64,000 bases of DNA, taken from the NCBI RefSeq assembly GCF_036924515.1, contig NZ_JAZHRR010000001.1, positions 4,931,001 to 4,995,000 of the forward strand. Reading direction: 5' to 3'. Shown here piece by piece: positions 63,655-64,000 of the stretch. A program made the translations under genes and the position numbers. The notes beneath the pieces are model-generated. The model ran no database searches. It was not told the origin of the DNA and saw only the letters and a program-made list of their open reading frames with translations. The stretch is from Bradyrhizobium sp. AZCC 1610 (GTDB lineage: Bacteria; Pseudomonadota; Alphaproteobacteria; Rhizobiales; Xanthobacteraceae). How positions within the stretch are numbered: position 1 is the first letter of the stretch; every line of letters starts with the position of its first letter.

Positions 63655-64000
63655 CTACCTCCCCCACCGGTCCTGCCAGATCTTCTCGCCGATCATGCAA
63701 TTGACGCGCGGCTCCCTGCCGGCGGTCGGCACGACGGGGCGGTCCGGGGTACGGCCGGCGATTTCCAATAGCAGCTTGGTGCGGATCGCTTCCTTGAACT
63801 TGTCGCGGTCCTTGATCGTCACCACGAAGGAGCCGGGGCCGCCGATGACGCAGTCCTCGTAATAGAAATCGAGATTGTCGATATCCATGGTGGAATAAGA
63901 CGGCTCCTTCACCATGATCGGCAGGCCGTTGATGATGATGCCTTTTTCGAGCGCGGCGTCGCGCGCGACCGTCACCGGCATGCCGTTGTTGTTGGGACCG
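63655..64000 (-). CDS. DUF1194 (VWA-like) protein, C-terminal part (5' end outside window)
   Basis: About 114 residues of a protein that continues beyond the right edge; the frame is open there and reads GPNNNGMPVTVARDAALEKG at the edge. INGLPIM, then YYEDCVIGGPGSFVVTI and FKEAIRTKLLLEIAG match the end of DUF1194 von-Willebrand-A-like proteins, which are exported and of unknown role. The tail contains a Cys/Pro-rich segment. Confidence 0.85.
   Translation of the reverse strand, partial: GPNNNGMPVTVARDAALEKGIIINGLPIMVKEPSYSTMDIDNLDFYYEDCVIGGPGSFVVTIKDRDKFKEAIRTKLLLEIAGRTPDRPVVPTAGREPRVNCMIGEKIWQDRWGR

Noticed and set aside
1..64000. CRISPR arrays, rRNA operons, phage structural genes, intact transposases
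   Set aside because: None seen: no regularly spaced direct repeats, no rRNA sequence, no transposase or integrase motif recognised.

Overview
The window looks like a chromosome segment of a Bradyrhizobium-type alphaproteobacterium (Nitrobacteraceae). The grounds are high G+C, solute-uptake operons typical of soil rhizobia, a GcrA-like protein, Fur-family zinc control with alphaproteobacterial Zur-type palindromes, and many families of long intergenic inverted repeats. This is inference from protein families and repeat style; no 16S rRNA gene is present.

Layout. (1) 1-8 kb: the 3' end of an RND efflux pump gene, a broken TetR gene, then a polyamine-type ABC operon (two permeases, binding protein, FAD amine oxidase, HAD hydrolase, ATPase) divergent from a LysR regulator. 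(2) 8.1-9.1 kb: decayed fragments of a class III aminotransferase and a medium-chain dehydrogenase. (3) 9.2-23.8 kb: a carbohydrate/polyol catabolic block. A GntR repressor, a carbohydrate ABC importer with two different ATPases, a small membrane protein, a DJ-1/PfpI protein and a ketose 3-epimerase run leftward. A truncated Ldh-like gene, an iron alcohol dehydrogenase, an aldehyde dehydrogenase, a TIM-barrel isomerase and a Gfo/Idh/MocA oxidoreductase run rightward. A perfect 21-bp palindrome sits between the two halves.

(4) 24.1-39.4 kb: a zinc-homeostasis island. It holds two CobW/COG0523 GTPases with a small Cys-motif protein, a TonB receptor plus PepSY membrane protein, an ABC-2 type transporter (ATPase and two DUF3526-like permeases), a Zur repressor, an AztC-like zinc-binding protein, an AztD-like zinc chaperone interrupted by an in-frame TAG, and a frameshifted L,D-transpeptidase-like gene. 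At least four palindromic Zur-type boxes precede these units, so they probably form one zinc-starvation regulon. No zinc ABC permease/ATPase pair (AztAB or ZnuBC) is nearby. (5) 39.5-43.9 kb: a 4.3-kb segment flanked by a 48-bp direct repeat of the 3' part of tRNA-Gln. It carries an aminotransferase, an M20 carbamoyl-amino-acid hydrolase and a TetR regulator, possibly for pyrimidine or beta-amino-acid breakdown.

(6) 44-64 kb: mostly housekeeping genes. These are an acyl-CoA dehydrogenase, a DUF-type peptidase-like exported protein, a GcrA-like protein, a coiled-coil membrane protein, small conserved proteins, a VOC dioxygenase, a 5'-nucleotidase, a deacetylase, xseB, a membrane hydrolase, dxs, a deoxyribosyltransferase, tlyA, a RumA-like methyltransferase, and the end of a DUF1194 gene. 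Long inverted repeats fill the spacers.

All calls rest on reading translated sequence and motifs; no database search was run. Start codons were chosen from ribosome-binding sites, overlaps and family length, and alternatives are stated.
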